Assembly (NCBI RefSeq): GCF_004362245.1
Contig: NZ_SNWM01000002.1
Location: 186,001 to 250,000 of the forward strand
Direction of reading: 5' to 3'
Origin: Pedobacter duraquae
Lineage (GTDB): Bacteria; Bacteroidota; Bacteroidia; Sphingobacteriales; Sphingobacteriaceae
DNA: 64,000 nt
Shown here: piece after piece, positions 1-8,246 of the stretch
How positions within the stretch are numbered: the first letter of the stretch is position 1
Layout: each line of letters starts with the position of its first letter
Translations under genes and position numbers: made by a program
The notes under the pieces: generated by a model
Database searches by the model: none
What the model saw: only the letters and a program-made list of their open reading frames with translations
What the model was told of the DNA's origin: nothing

Positions 1-685
1 ACATTGCGGCAAGCGGGACCTGGTCTTCATTAGAAAGTGTAACTCCAGTCAAATGTCCATCAGTATGACTGACGCTTTTAATTGGTATTTCATTAAGCAT
101 GATTCCGAGGAGTTGCAGCTCAGCAGTCTGAGCGGAAGAAAGTGTCGAGACGCCGTTTGTGAAGATGGTAAGCTGATCAGTCCAGTTACGAATCACCTGT
201 CCAAAGTCGAAAGCTGCATCTCCATTGAGCAATAATCCTGTAGGCTGATCACTATATTCGTATCCATGGCAATATGGACAATGGATTACTGATATACCCC
301 AACTTTCTTTGAATCCTGGAATATCCGGCATTAGATCTTGAATACCCGTTGCGAAAATGATTTTTTTAGCACGCACAAGTCCGCCATCAGCCAGAGAAAC
401 TGCAAAACCCATATTCTCTCCGCTTACGCCTGCTACAGTATCATTCATGATCTGAACTGTTGGGTAAGCAGATACCTGCGCTTTTGCCAGCGCCGAGATC
501 TCAGCAGGTGTACTACCATCCTGTGTCAAAAAATTATGCGAATGTGGAGTCTGACGATTGCAAGGCATGCCATGATCAATCACAAGAACCTTGCGCCTTG
601 CCCTACCTAATCCCAAAGCTGCAGAAAGACCAGCATAACTGCCACCGACAATCAGGGCATCATATATCAAATTATTTTTGTCCAT
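1..685 (-). CDS. NAD(P)/FAD-dependent oxidoreductase, thioredoxin-reductase-like (3' part outside window)
   Basis: The reading frame is open from an ATG at 685-683 to the left edge, so only about 228 N-terminal residues are visible. Reading the minus strand gives an N-terminal FAD-binding fold (IVGGSYAGLSAALGLGRARR) and a CPYCHGYE motif near residue 140, which is the redox-active CxxC of thioredoxin-reductase-like flavoproteins. The CPYC-HG form is typical of the small bacterial TrxR-like proteins often found beside regulators rather than of the main TrxB (CATCDG). The start is supported by a promoter 7 bases upstream (693-723). A perfect dyad further upstream (741-759) suggests control by a dimeric repressor. 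Natural substrate unknown. Confidence 0.85.
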   Translation of the reverse strand, partial: MDKNNLIYDALIVGGSYAGLSAALGLGRARRKVLVIDHGMPCNRQTPHSHNFLTQDGSTPAEISALAKAQVSAYPTVQIMNDTVAGVSGENMGFAVSLADGGLVRAKKIIFATGIQDLMPDIPGFKESWGISVIHCPYCHGYEYSDQPTGLLLNGDAAFDFGQVIRNWTDQLTIFTNGVSTLSSAQTAELQLLGIMLNEIPIKSVSHTDGHLTGVTLSNEDQVPLAAM

Positions 686-692
686 AATGCAC

Positions 693-723
693 TAAAGGTA
701 TCCAATATATTAATTGCAACAAA
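693..723 (-). promoter_or_regulatory. Bacteroidota-type promoter (TTTG-N19-TACCTTTA)
   Basis: On the minus strand TTTG (723-720) is followed after exactly 19 bases by TACCTTTA (700-693), matching the Bacteroidota sigma-factor pattern TTTG-N19-TAnnTTTG with one mismatch. The -7 box ends 7 bases before the ATG at 685, implying a very short or absent leader. Confidence 0.6.
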
Positions 724-740
724 ATTGCATAATTAGTTTT

Positions 741-759
741 TTGTTAGTTTTACTAACAA
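741..759. promoter_or_regulatory. Perfect 8-bp dyad, candidate repressor operator
   Basis: TTGTTAGT (741-748) and ACTAACAA (752-759) are exact inverted copies around a 3-base centre. The site lies just upstream of the promoter at 693-723, between the flavoprotein gene and the end of the PhnA-like gene. It has no T-run, so it is more likely an operator than a terminator. The regulator is not in view. Confidence 0.4.
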
Positions 760-775
760 GCTGAAAGACCTGCTA

Positions 776-1354
776 CTAATTTTGTCTACGCACGTATTTA
801 GTCAGGATCACAATAACCTGACCTTCAATCCTTCCTTCTATCTGGTCTGTATTGTTTTCTACCAGGCGAATATTTTTCACTACAGTACCTAATTTAGCGT
901 TTAAAGATGATCCTTTAACGTCCAGGGTTTTTGTCAACACTACAGAATCGCCAGTAAATAAAGTTGCGCCGAGACTGTCTTTATGTACATCTTCCGGTGT
1001 TTGTTCATCATCTACCCCTGCTTTTGCCCAGTTCAGCGTTTCATCGTCCAGGTACATCGTGTCGAGTAGATCAACAGCCCAACTTTCAGTGCTCATACGT
1101 TTAAGCATTCTCCAGGCTACCACTTGTACACCTGGCACTTCACTCCAAATGCTTCCGGTAAGGCAACGCCAGTGGTTCTTATCCATTTCGGAACGTTGTT
1201 CTACCTGAGATAAGCAGGTTTCGCAGATCATAAAACAATTTTCAGTCGTTTTTTCTGTCTGAGGAGAAACTTGGTAAACAGTAAGTGTAGCGCCAGATTG
1301 GCACAGTTCACATTGATTGTTACTTCTCTTTAGCAATTGCTCTTCAAATTTCAT
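776..1354 (-). CDS. PhnA/YjdM-family protein
   Basis: 192 residues from the ATG at 1354. A longer in-frame extension to 1561 exists but would overlap the divergent nitrilase gene and precedes the conserved start MKFEEQLLKRSN. The N-terminal half has a zinc-ribbon pattern (CELC near residue 14, CETC near residue 44), and the C-terminal 70 residues (SLGATLFTGDSVVLTKTLDV) match the SH3-like PhnA domain. The family name comes from the phosphonate operon of E. coli, but a role in phosphonate use has not been shown for most members. It is divergent from the nitrilase gene starting at 1461. Confidence 0.8.
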   Translation of the reverse strand: MKFEEQLLKRSNNQCELCQSGATLTVYQVSPQTEKTTENCFMICETCLSQVEQRSEMDKNHWRCLTGSIWSEVPGVQVVAWRMLKRMSTESWAVDLLDTMYLDDETLNWAKAGVDDEQTPEDVHKDSLGATLFTGDSVVLTKTLDVKGSSLNAKLGTVVKNIRLVENNTDQIEGRIEGQVIVILTKYVRRQN

Positions 1355-1460
1355 ATCCATCATTTTAATCGGGATTGCGAAGGTAATTATTTTACCCATT
1401 ACACCGTTTTGCTTCTGTAAATTTAATAATTTTACGAGATCAACAGTAACTTCTTCAATT

Positions 1461-2252
1461 ATGAAAATAGCCTTAGCCTCCCCGCCTATTCCAAAATCGC
1501 TCGAAGATGGCCTGTATTGGGTAAAACAATTGATCATAGAATCGGCAGCCTCAGAAGCCAAGCTAGTTTGTTTTCCTGAAACATACTTGCCTGGATACAG
1601 GGGTTACGAATATAATGGAGAAGCACATGACCCTGCAAAGCTTGACAAAGCACTGCAGCAGGTTTGTAGATGGGCAAAAGAATTTAATATCGCTGTCATC
1701 ATCCCGATGGACCAGGATTATCGTAATGGCATTGCAAATGTGGCTTACGTTATTTCAGACACTGGAGAAATAATCGGGTGTCAAACCAAAAATCAGTTAG
1801 ATCCGAGTGAAGACGACCTGTACCTACCTGGCACTGGTCGGCAGATTTTCGAAATCAATGGACTAAAATTTGGCATTGTCATTTGCCATGAAGGATTTCG
1901 TTATCCCGAACTGGTGCGCTGGGCAGCCCGCAAAGGAGCGAAAGTTGTATTTCACCCCCACCTGACTGGGAGCAACATAAAGGGTCCAAGTCTGACAGTA
2001 TGGGGAGCAAAGGAAAATCCATATTACGAAAAAGCCATGATGATGCGCGCATTGGAAAATACAATATATTTTGCTAGCGTCGGTTATGCCACAGCATTTC
2101 CAGAGTCGGCAAGTGCTATTATCTCCCCTGATGGTAATTGTATTGTTCACGAAACCTATAAAAGAACCGGTGTAATTGTTGCTGATCTGGATCTTACACT
2201 GGCAACTGGTCTGTTGGCAAACAGGCTAAAACCGGAACTATACCAGTCATAA
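1461..2252 (+). CDS. Carbon-nitrogen hydrolase (nitrilase superfamily)
   Basis: 263 residues starting MKIALASPPI. The Glu-Lys-Cys triad is visible as E40 (FPETYLPG), K110 (QTKNQLDP) and C142 (VICHEGFRYPE), so the enzyme should hydrolyse an amide or nitrile. No signal peptide is seen, so it is cytoplasmic. An upstream in-frame start at 1317 is rejected because it would run through the divergent PhnA-like gene's start and gives a non-conserved hydrophobic leader. A TAATTTTA box at 1427-1434 is a plausible -7 element. Substrate not predictable from sequence. Confidence 0.85.
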   Translation: MKIALASPPIPKSLEDGLYWVKQLIIESAASEAKLVCFPETYLPGYRGYEYNGEAHDPAKLDKALQQVCRWAKEFNIAVIIPMDQDYRNGIANVAYVISDTGEIIGCQTKNQLDPSEDDLYLPGTGRQIFEINGLKFGIVICHEGFRYPELVRWAARKGAKVVFHPHLTGSNIKGPSLTVWGAKENPYYEKAMMMRALENTIYFASVGYATAFPESASAIISPDGNCIVHETYKRTGVIVADLDLTLATGLLANRLKPELYQS

Positions 2253-2283
2253 AAACTATTTTCCCCTGGTTCAAATTAGTTCG

Positions 2284-2291
2284 TAGCTTTG
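2284..2291 (+). promoter_or_regulatory. -7 promoter box TAGCTTTG
   Basis: Exact match to TAnnTTTG ending 13 bases before the ATG at 2305. No clear TTTG is seen 19 bases upstream. Confidence 0.45.
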
Positions 2292-2304
2292 GAAAAAGAT
2301 TAAG

Positions 2305-2556
2305 ATGGCAGTATTACATAGAAAAGAAGAGAAAATAGAAGTTGTTTTAAGCAAGCTTCCAAAAGACTACACCGATAAGCAGTTTGTCGAGATGTTTATC
2401 CAACTGTATTCCAAAGATTGGGGAAAAATTAAAGCAAATTATCTGAAGCATGCGCAAGATAAAGAACCTGGTACAGTGATTTTGATGCCGAAACCAGAAC
2501 TATACCTAAAGCATATTCTGACAGTTTACCTGGATCAATTGAAGTCTGCACAGTAA
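2305..2556 (+). CDS. Small hypothetical protein
   Basis: 83 residues, charged and predicted helical (FVEMFIQLYSKDWGKIKANY), without signal peptide or membrane segment. No family recognised. The promoter box 13 bases upstream and the codon pattern argue for a real gene. It stands alone between the nitrilase gene and another small gene. Confidence 0.6.
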   Translation: MAVLHRKEEKIEVVLSKLPKDYTDKQFVEMFIQLYSKDWGKIKANYLKHAQDKEPGTVILMPKPELYLKHILTVYLDQLKSAQ

Positions 2557-2638
2557 AACGTTGATTTAAGACGTTAATTAAGGCAATATGTTCGAAAATT
2601 TCACATACTTAAATGATCTTCAACAGACAGGAATATGA

Positions 2639-2646
2639 TATATTTG
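2639..2646 (+). promoter_or_regulatory. -7 promoter box TATATTTG
   Basis: Exact TAnnTTTG match 29 bases before the ATG at 2676; supports that the small ORF there is transcribed. Confidence 0.4.
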
Positions 2647-2675
2647 TTGTTTGTTAACGTTCAGTAAAACCAAGT

Positions 2676-2891
2676 ATGGATACCAGATATGTAGAAGCTT
2701 ATAATCTTTTAAAAAACGATTACGAAAACAAAAAGAAAAACACTGCCACTGCAAGAGCATCCCTTTCATTGAATCCTGGTAACACATGGCTGATTGAAAA
2801 TCTAAATAATTGCATCAGTGCCGAATCTTTGGCTTTAACACTTCTCGAAAACCACGGCAACAGGGGAGTTACTTCAGGTATATCGATGTAA
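2676..2891 (+). CDS. Small hypothetical protein
   Basis: 71 residues, Asn/Leu-rich, soluble, no recognised domain. The start ATG is preceded by a good -7 box. I cannot assign a function. Confidence 0.45.
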   Translation: MDTRYVEAYNLLKNDYENKKKNTATARASLSLNPGNTWLIENLNNCISAESLALTLLENHGNRGVTSGISM

Positions 2892-2987
2892 ACTACTTCA
2901 TGAATTAGCGTGGTATGAAATTTTGAAGATTATTTTATACATTTATTGCATAATAATTATAAGCGATATCAACAGCTATTTTAAATC

Positions 2988-3428
2988 ATGATGAAAAAAT
3001 ATATTCTGGTTCTTTTAACCATAATTGCAACGTGCAGCCTGGCTAATGCACAAAAAACCCCTCCAACCGCCACTGAACTGGCTACTAAAAACATGGAGGC
3101 CATGGAGAAAAAGATTAAACTAAATCCAACCCAACGCAGTATTATCTATAATTACACGGTAGACATGTACAAAGAGCAATTGGCACTTGCTAAAAAGCAG
3201 CAAACGGGAGGTTACAGTGATGAGTCCGTAACAAAAATTTACAAACTTCAGAACGACACCAACAATAACATCCGAAATATCCTTAAGGGAGAGCAGCAAA
3301 CGCAATACGACGACTTTATCGAAGAGCAATTACGCGGTCCGCAAAAGAAAAAGAAAAAAGGAAAACATGATGAAGAAGAAGAAACGGTTTCAGGCATAGC
3401 AGGTCTAAAAACCCCACCTTCCATGTAA
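2988..3428 (+). CDS. Exported hypothetical protein with lysine-rich tail
   Basis: 146 residues. A signal peptide (MMKKYILVLLTIIATCSLANA, cleavage before QK) is followed by a helical region with the phrase KIKLNPTQRSIIYNY and a low-complexity basic/acidic patch (KKKKKGKHDEEEE) near residues 118-130. The helical pattern with repeated Gln/Lys resembles small periplasmic Spy/CpxP-like proteins, but the diagnostic motif is not convincing. Probably periplasmic; function unknown. Confidence 0.65.
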   Translation: MMKKYILVLLTIIATCSLANAQKTPPTATELATKNMEAMEKKIKLNPTQRSIIYNYTVDMYKEQLALAKKQQTGGYSDESVTKIYKLQNDTNNNIRNILKGEQQTQYDDFIEEQLRGPQKKKKKGKHDEEEETVSGIAGLKTPPSM

Positions 3429-3431
3429 TTG

Positions 3432-3557
3432 TTATTCTTTAGGGGGGAGCAAGGCATTTCTAATTAATAGGAATAAAACTAATACGCCCAGTGCACAAAG
3501 CATTATTTCCGACATACCAACTTGTACCCCGCTAATCATAAAAAGTAATTGAATCAT
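3432..3557 (-). CDS. 41-residue single-span membrane protein
   Basis: An ATG at 3557 opens a frame ending at the TAA 3434-3432. The product has one hydrophobic segment (IMLCALGVLVLFLLIRNALL, about residues 18-37) and a short PPKE tail. Internal Met codons at 7, 15 and 19 leave the start uncertain. The layout SEI followed by a membrane span recalls the N-terminus of TatA-type proteins, but no amphipathic helix follows, so I do not call it TatA. It is convergent with the exported protein gene, 3 bases apart. Confidence 0.4.
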   Translation of the reverse strand: MIQLLFMISGVQVGMSEIMLCALGVLVLFLLIRNALLPPKE

Positions 3558-3619
3558 GTGATTTGATAAAAGAAGATTTGTAATAGAACAGCAGCTTCGC
3601 TAATTAGTTTGGTATATAA

Positions 3620-3672
3620 CTCTTTTAACCAGAAAATCCCCTGCAAAGCAAGGGATTTTCTGGTTAAAAGAG
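3620..3672. terminator. Long perfect inverted repeat, probable bidirectional terminator
   Basis: Two 21-base arms (3620-3640 and 3652-3672) are exact inverse copies around an 11-base loop; the outer part is CTCTTTTAACC / GGTTAAAAGAG. Inside the loop a further TGC/GCA pair can form. The T/A-rich outer parts fit intrinsic termination in both directions. It stands in a gene-free stretch. Confidence 0.6.
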
Positions 3673-3890
3673 TCTGTAGAAGTATTGCTGACTTATGTTT
3701 TGCCTGCCCTTCGTGGATCACCCGCTCACAGGACTTTTTTTCTGCTATTGATACCTTTTAATCACAGTATTAATTTAGGAAATAAACAGCCGGAATACCA
3801 ATAATGTTATCAACAATTCAACATCCAGCTCAGGTTCAATAAGAAAAAATATACTTAAGGGTTAGCAATCAAAACATTACCAATAAAAGA
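3673..3890. other. Gene-free AT-rich stretch
   Basis: No open frame, tRNA-like fold or repeat was recognised between the long hairpin and the end of the SDR gene. Confidence 0.4.
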
Positions 3891-4580
3891 TTAAAGCATT
3901 ATTTTATTATCCGCATCTGCAATCTCTTGAATTTGATCAGATGCTAATGTAAAAACTCCCACATCGGGTACTAGAGATCGTCGCAGCATCGCTAAAGCCA
4001 CAGACTTACCAGATATACTTCTATATTTCTTCCAACTTCCAACAAGTACAGGGTCGATCACTTTCATGATCCGTTCTGCAATCTGCTCCATAAAACGATG
4101 CTCTTTTCTTTCACCAGTAAGCAAAGAAGGCTGATACAAATACAAAGTTCTTATCCCGCTTTTCTTTAAATCGGCTTCTGCATCTCCTTTTGTCCGAGAA
4201 TAAAAGATCAACGATTTTGAATCTGCGCCAGGAGCCGAAACATAATGAAACTGTGCTACCTGGTTAGCAGCTGCCAACCTTGCCAACAATACGGGATAAT
4301 CATGATCAATTTTATAATAAAGCTGTGTATCGGGAGTTTGTTTTTTTGTCGTTCCTAAACAACTAAAAACAGTATGTCCGGTAATTAAATTACTATAGGT
4401 TGCCAATTGTTCAAAATCGACAACTATCTGAGTCAACTTTGGATGCTGGATTGGCTTTTCCTTACGCACTAAACTAAGTACCTCTGCGTAGGAATCATTT
4501 TTCAGCAGTAAGTCCAATAACTCCGATCCAATTAAACCACTGGCGCCCACTATTACTGCCTTTTTTTTTGCTGCTTCCAT
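3891..4580 (-). CDS. NAD(P)H-binding oxidoreductase, HTATIP2/TIP30-like atypical SDR
   Basis: 229 residues. The Rossmann motif GASGLIG lies at residues 12-18, and SCLGTTKKQTPD around 73-84 and FYSRTKGDAE around 125-134 are the family's conserved blocks (the latter has the Tyr-x-x-x-Lys arrangement). Cytoplasmic. Members reduce or dehydrogenate unknown small substrates. A TATCTTCG box at 4597-4604 (minus strand) may be its -7 element. It is transcribed alone, divergent from the MOSC gene. Confidence 0.8.
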   Translation of the reverse strand: MEAAKKKAVIVGASGLIGSELLDLLLKNDSYAEVLSLVRKEKPIQHPKLTQIVVDFEQLATYSNLITGHTVFSCLGTTKKQTPDTQLYYKIDHDYPVLLARLAAANQVAQFHYVSAPGADSKSLIFYSRTKGDAEADLKKSGIRTLYLYQPSLLTGERKEHRFMEQIAERIMKVIDPVLVGSWKKYRSISGKSVALAMLRRSLVPDVGVFTLASDQIQEIADADNKIML

Positions 4581-4689
4581 AATTATTGATTGTTCACGAA
4601 GATAACGCCTTTATTAAAAATAACGCATGAATTCGCATTGATTACGCTATACCAAAATGATATAAATCAGATTTTTGTTACCTTTAGGG

Positions 4690-5511
4690 ATGAGCGAATA
4701 CCGGCTGACAGACATCTATATTTATCCCATCAAATCACTTGGCGGAATAAGACTTGATCAGTGCCTTATAGAACAAAAAGGATTGCAGTACGACCGGCAA
4801 TGGATGCTCATTGATCAGTCAGGTACATTCGTTAGTCAGCGTAAACACCATTTACTTTCCTTGCTGCAGGTTAAGATAAATGGATCAGAGCTTACTGTTG
4901 CGCACAAATTAGATCCAGATCTTAACATTACATTCGACAAGGACTGTGAAACCGGCGAGCTCATCCAGGTAACAGTCTGGGATGATCAATGCAATGGCAT
5001 GGAGGTAAGCAAGACCGTAAATGACTGGTTCTCATCCTTACTCGGTATGCATGTCAGACTTGTCAAGATGCTCAACGAGGAAGAAAGATATGTAGATCCA
5101 CGATATGCCTATGAAAAAGAAGTTGTACGTTTCTCTGACGGGTATCCCTGTCTCATAATTGGGATGGCCGCTTTAGATCAATTGAATCAGAAACTGGATC
5201 AACCCATCCTCATGGATCGTTTCAGACCAAATTTCGTATTTTCAGGCGGAATGCCTCATGAGGAAGATACTTTCTCAGCGTTTGAAATTGGAGGAGTAGC
5301 ATTTTTTGCTGTTAAGCCCTGTGCCAGATGTGTATTGATTACCGTAGATCAGCAGACTGGAAAAAAGGGCAGCGAACCTTTAAAAACCCTCGCTAGCTAC
5401 CGCAGCAGAAACAACAAAATTATTTTCGGCCAAAATTTAATCCACAATGGTTCCGGAACTATCACAACAAATACTCCAATTGTCGTGCATAGCTATAAAA
5501 CCCCCGTTTAA
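4690..5511 (+). CDS. MOSC domain-containing protein (YcbX-like)
   Basis: 273 residues from ATG 4690. The upstream Met at 4675 would overlap a TACCTTTA box (4680-4687), so I prefer 4690. An N-terminal MOSC_N beta-barrel (IYPIKSLGGI) is followed by the MOSC domain with the conserved Cys in VKPCARCVLI and the FGQNLI motif. MOSC proteins such as YcbX and mARC carry molybdenum cofactor and reduce N-hydroxylated bases. No ferredoxin domain is attached here. Together with moaA and two molybdo-enzymes further on, it indicates an active molybdopterin pathway. Confidence 0.85.
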   Translation: MSEYRLTDIYIYPIKSLGGIRLDQCLIEQKGLQYDRQWMLIDQSGTFVSQRKHHLLSLLQVKINGSELTVAHKLDPDLNITFDKDCETGELIQVTVWDDQCNGMEVSKTVNDWFSSLLGMHVRLVKMLNEEERYVDPRYAYEKEVVRFSDGYPCLIIGMAALDQLNQKLDQPILMDRFRPNFVFSGGMPHEEDTFSAFEIGGVAFFAVKPCARCVLITVDQQTGKKGSEPLKTLASYRSRNNKIIFGQNLIHNGSGTITTNTPIVVHSYKTPV

Positions 5512-5587
5512 GGCATAAAACATCACCTATAAGCAATAGTAGCATCATTTAATTCAAAACCTATAGGAATATATTGTTTTAAAAGAT

Positions 5588-5595
5588 TATTTTTG
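5588..5595 (+). promoter_or_regulatory. -7 promoter box TATTTTTG
   Basis: Exact TAnnTTTG match between the MOSC gene and the sensor kinase. It overlaps a TTG codon (5593) that would extend the kinase, which argues for the internal ATG at 5662 as the true start. Confidence 0.4.
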
Positions 5596-5661
5596 CGCGT
5601 AGCCGTAAATGCTTCTCGTCCTATACCGGCTTACCTTTTCCCTGTAATTAGTGATGTATTT

Positions 5662-6948
5662 ATGCGTGCGTTCAATAAGAGAATGATCTACAACATTAAC
5701 CTGCTGGCAATAATTCTATGCTGCTTGTTGTTTGCTGTTTATTACACTGCGAAGCGTGCAATTATGGTGAATATGCTTGTGAATCACAGCAAGGAAATTC
5801 TAAGCTCGGCTGCGAAAATACAATTTCTTGCCGCACAAAGCGGCATGCTTGCCAGACGTTATCTTTTGACTGGTGAACCTACCTCTACGAAAAAATTCGC
5901 TGGCACCCAGAAATCCTTAACAAGGAATCTCGGTCAATTCAGAATGTTAACCGCAGAAGATTTAAATATGCGCCCTGCCCTGGATTCTTTAACAGTTTAT
6001 ATAGGTAAACGTATCGTACTCTCAACCGAGATGATTCATATCAGACAAACTTCAGGTTTTCTGCCGGCACTTACCTATCTTCAAAGTCATACCGGCGGAA
6101 ACTATGTAGATGAAGCTGACAAGTATAGCACCCTGATCAATGCCATTGAGCAAAAGCGACTCGCTGAACGCAGCAATATGCTTACATCAGCTCAGCTACT
6201 ACGAAACCTTGCCCTAACGCTTACCTTGCTGTTTATACTCATTATCGTAGTCATACTGGTAAATAACGCTATGCAGGAAAGTGTCGTACGTAAAAACATG
6301 CTTACTGATCTGATTAAAAAGGATGCAAGAAACAAAAAGGCTGAACAGCTTGCTGCATTGGGAACCTGGACAATGGTCCCTGAAACCCGAATGCTTAGCG
6401 GATCGGAAGAAATGTATAAAATCTGGGGAATGAGCCCTAATGTGAAGGCAATGGTTTATGACCACTTTATCAAGCATATTCACCCGGAAGACCAAAAATT
6501 GATCCGTAAAAAAATCAGGCTTATTAATGCAAATAATCACGTTCACAACCACATGTTCAGGCTATTGACAGGCGGACAGGTTAAATATATTAATACAGCA
6601 ATTACTGTGATCCGGGACCGCGAAGGAAAAGTAAAGTATGTTTCTGGTTATGTTCAGGATATCACTGATAAAAAGACCGCTGAGCTGGAGCGAGAAAGGA
6701 TGTTAACTGCATTAACGCAGCGAAACGCCGCATTGGAAGCGTTTAACTATATGGTGTCTCATGACCTGAGGAAACCTGTTGCAAACATGATAGCCCTTTG
6801 CGAATTGCTGGAAACTGAAGATTTACCGGCAGAACTACAGGTAATACTCAATAACCTGCAGGCTTCTGCTGCCAGTCTGGACGAAACGGTGAGAGGCATG
6901 AATAGCGCACTGAAAATCAAGAAAACAACGGACCCCAAATTGCAGTAA
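5662..6948 (+). CDS. CHASE3-like/PAS sensor protein with histidine phosphoacceptor domain but no ATPase domain
   Basis: 428 residues from ATG 5662. In order: a membrane span (INLLAIILCCLLFAVYYTA), an extracytoplasmic helical segment of about 150 residues of CHASE3 type, a second span (LALTLTLLFILIIVVIL), a PAS fold around residues 220-340 (ALGTWTMVPETRM to YVQDITDKK) and a DHp segment with the phosphoacceptor His in FNYMVSHDLRKPVANM. The protein ends about 60 residues after this His, so the N/G1/F/G2 ATP-binding boxes of a kinase are missing. No frame downstream restores them, since the MFS gene starts at once. It could be a phosphotransfer or dominant partner protein. Confidence 0.75.
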   Translation: MRAFNKRMIYNINLLAIILCCLLFAVYYTAKRAIMVNMLVNHSKEILSSAAKIQFLAAQSGMLARRYLLTGEPTSTKKFAGTQKSLTRNLGQFRMLTAEDLNMRPALDSLTVYIGKRIVLSTEMIHIRQTSGFLPALTYLQSHTGGNYVDEADKYSTLINAIEQKRLAERSNMLTSAQLLRNLALTLTLLFILIIVVILVNNAMQESVVRKNMLTDLIKKDARNKKAEQLAALGTWTMVPETRMLSGSEEMYKIWGMSPNVKAMVYDHFIKHIHPEDQKLIRKKIRLINANNHVHNHMFRLLTGGQVKYINTAITVIRDREGKVKYVSGYVQDITDKKTAELERERMLTALTQRNAALEAFNYMVSHDLRKPVANMIALCELLETEDLPAELQVILNNLQASAASLDETVRGMNSALKIKKTTDPKLQ

Positions 6949-6964
6949 TCGGCCAAAGTAATAG

Positions 6965-6972
6965 TAGCTTTG
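6965..6972 (+). promoter_or_regulatory. -7 promoter box TAGCTTTG
   Basis: Exact TAnnTTTG match 10 bases upstream of the MFS start codon at 6983. Confidence 0.45.
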
Positions 6973-6982
6973 CAGCGTAATT

Positions 6983-8155
6983 ATGTTAAAGCCCGCAACG
7001 TCTATCTACACCTTACAGTTCGGCCTGGTCTGTCTGAGCTCCCTACTTTTTTCAGCAAGTTTCAATATGCTGATTCCAGAACTTCCAGCATATTTAAGCA
7101 GCATTGGCGGAGCACAATATAAAGGTCTTATTATTGCACTTTTTACACTTACCGCCGGAATTTCCAGGCCATTTAGCGGCCGACTAACCGATACATTGGG
7201 CAGGATTCCTGTGATGGCAATTGGTTCTGTAGTCTGTTTCGTATGCGGCTTTATGTATCCGATACTCGGTACTGTCTCAGGATTCCTATTTCTGAGGCTG
7301 CTCCACGGTTTTTCTACAGGATTCAAGCCAACGGCAACAGCAGCGTATGTCGCAGACATCATCCCACGTGAACGCTGGGGAGAAGCATTAGGCATACATG
7401 GTCTCTGCTTCAGTACCGGAATGGCAATTGGGCCGGCAATAGGCAGCTCCATAAGACTTTATTATTCTTTAAACGTTTTATTTTACGCATCTTCGATCTT
7501 CGCCTTACTCTCGATCATCATACTGATGAACATGAAGGAGACGCTGAAGCCAAAACATCCCTTCAGCTTTTCGCTACTCAAAATCTCAAGAAGAGACCTG
7601 ATTGCGCTGGAAGTACTACCTGCAGCATTAGTTACCTTTCTTTCGTACATTGCCTATGGAGTTATCCTAACATTAATTCCTGATTGGAGCAGTCATCTCG
7701 GTATTGCCAATAAAGGCTTGTTTTTCATGGTCTTTACAATCGCCTCTCTGCTTATTCGCTTTGTTGCCGGAAAAGCATCAGACCGCTACGGCAGAATCCG
7801 GGTCATCAATACCGGCCTTGTTTTACTGATCCTATCCATGTCCGTTATTGGCTATTCGTCTTCAGTTGCCGGGTTAATGCTTGGTGCCTGCATCTACGGT
7901 GTGGCCTCTGGTGTTTTATCACCCGCACTAAATGCGTGGACAATTGACATGAGCCTGCCCGATCACCGTGGTAAGGCTATGGCAACCATGTATATTGCCA
8001 TGGAGGCAGGAATAGGGCTATCTGCGCTGGGCGCAGGATGGTACTTTCAGGATGTTATCGCAAAAATCCCATCAGTGATGTATGCATCAGCAGCAACGAC
8101 GGTAATCGCACTTTGCTATATGTTTTTGCGAAAAAACATTGTAAAAGCGATGTAA
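6983..8155 (+). CDS. MFS transporter
   Basis: 390 residues with twelve hydrophobic spans. The loop 2-3 signature GRLTDTLGRIPV and its echo after span 8 (GKASDRYGRIRV) identify the major facilitator superfamily; the size and R-rich loops fit a drug/metabolite exporter of the YfcJ/arabinose-efflux type. Inner membrane. Substrate not determinable. It has its own -7 box and is probably monocistronic. Confidence 0.85.
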   Translation: MLKPATSIYTLQFGLVCLSSLLFSASFNMLIPELPAYLSSIGGAQYKGLIIALFTLTAGISRPFSGRLTDTLGRIPVMAIGSVVCFVCGFMYPILGTVSGFLFLRLLHGFSTGFKPTATAAYVADIIPRERWGEALGIHGLCFSTGMAIGPAIGSSIRLYYSLNVLFYASSIFALLSIIILMNMKETLKPKHPFSFSLLKISRRDLIALEVLPAALVTFLSYIAYGVILTLIPDWSSHLGIANKGLFFMVFTIASLLIRFVAGKASDRYGRIRVINTGLVLLILSMSVIGYSSSVAGLMLGACIYGVASGVLSPALNAWTIDMSLPDHRGKAMATMYIAMEAGIGLSALGAGWYFQDVIAKIPSVMYASAATTVIALCYMFLRKNIVKAM

Positions 8156-8246
8156 CATCCCATGTATGACATAAAGCTAACGCCTTTAATTTGTGGGAGC
8201 TTCTGAGAATTACTAAATTGTCCAAAAACCACATACCGATCCCATT

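Noticed and set aside
338..687. Two plus-strand ORFs at the left edge
   Set aside because: They lie antisense to the flavoprotein gene with its CPYC motif and show no protein-like features.
3432..3557. Calling the 41-residue membrane protein TatA
   Set aside because: Only the SEI-plus-span pattern is shared; the amphipathic helix and conserved FG hinge are missing.
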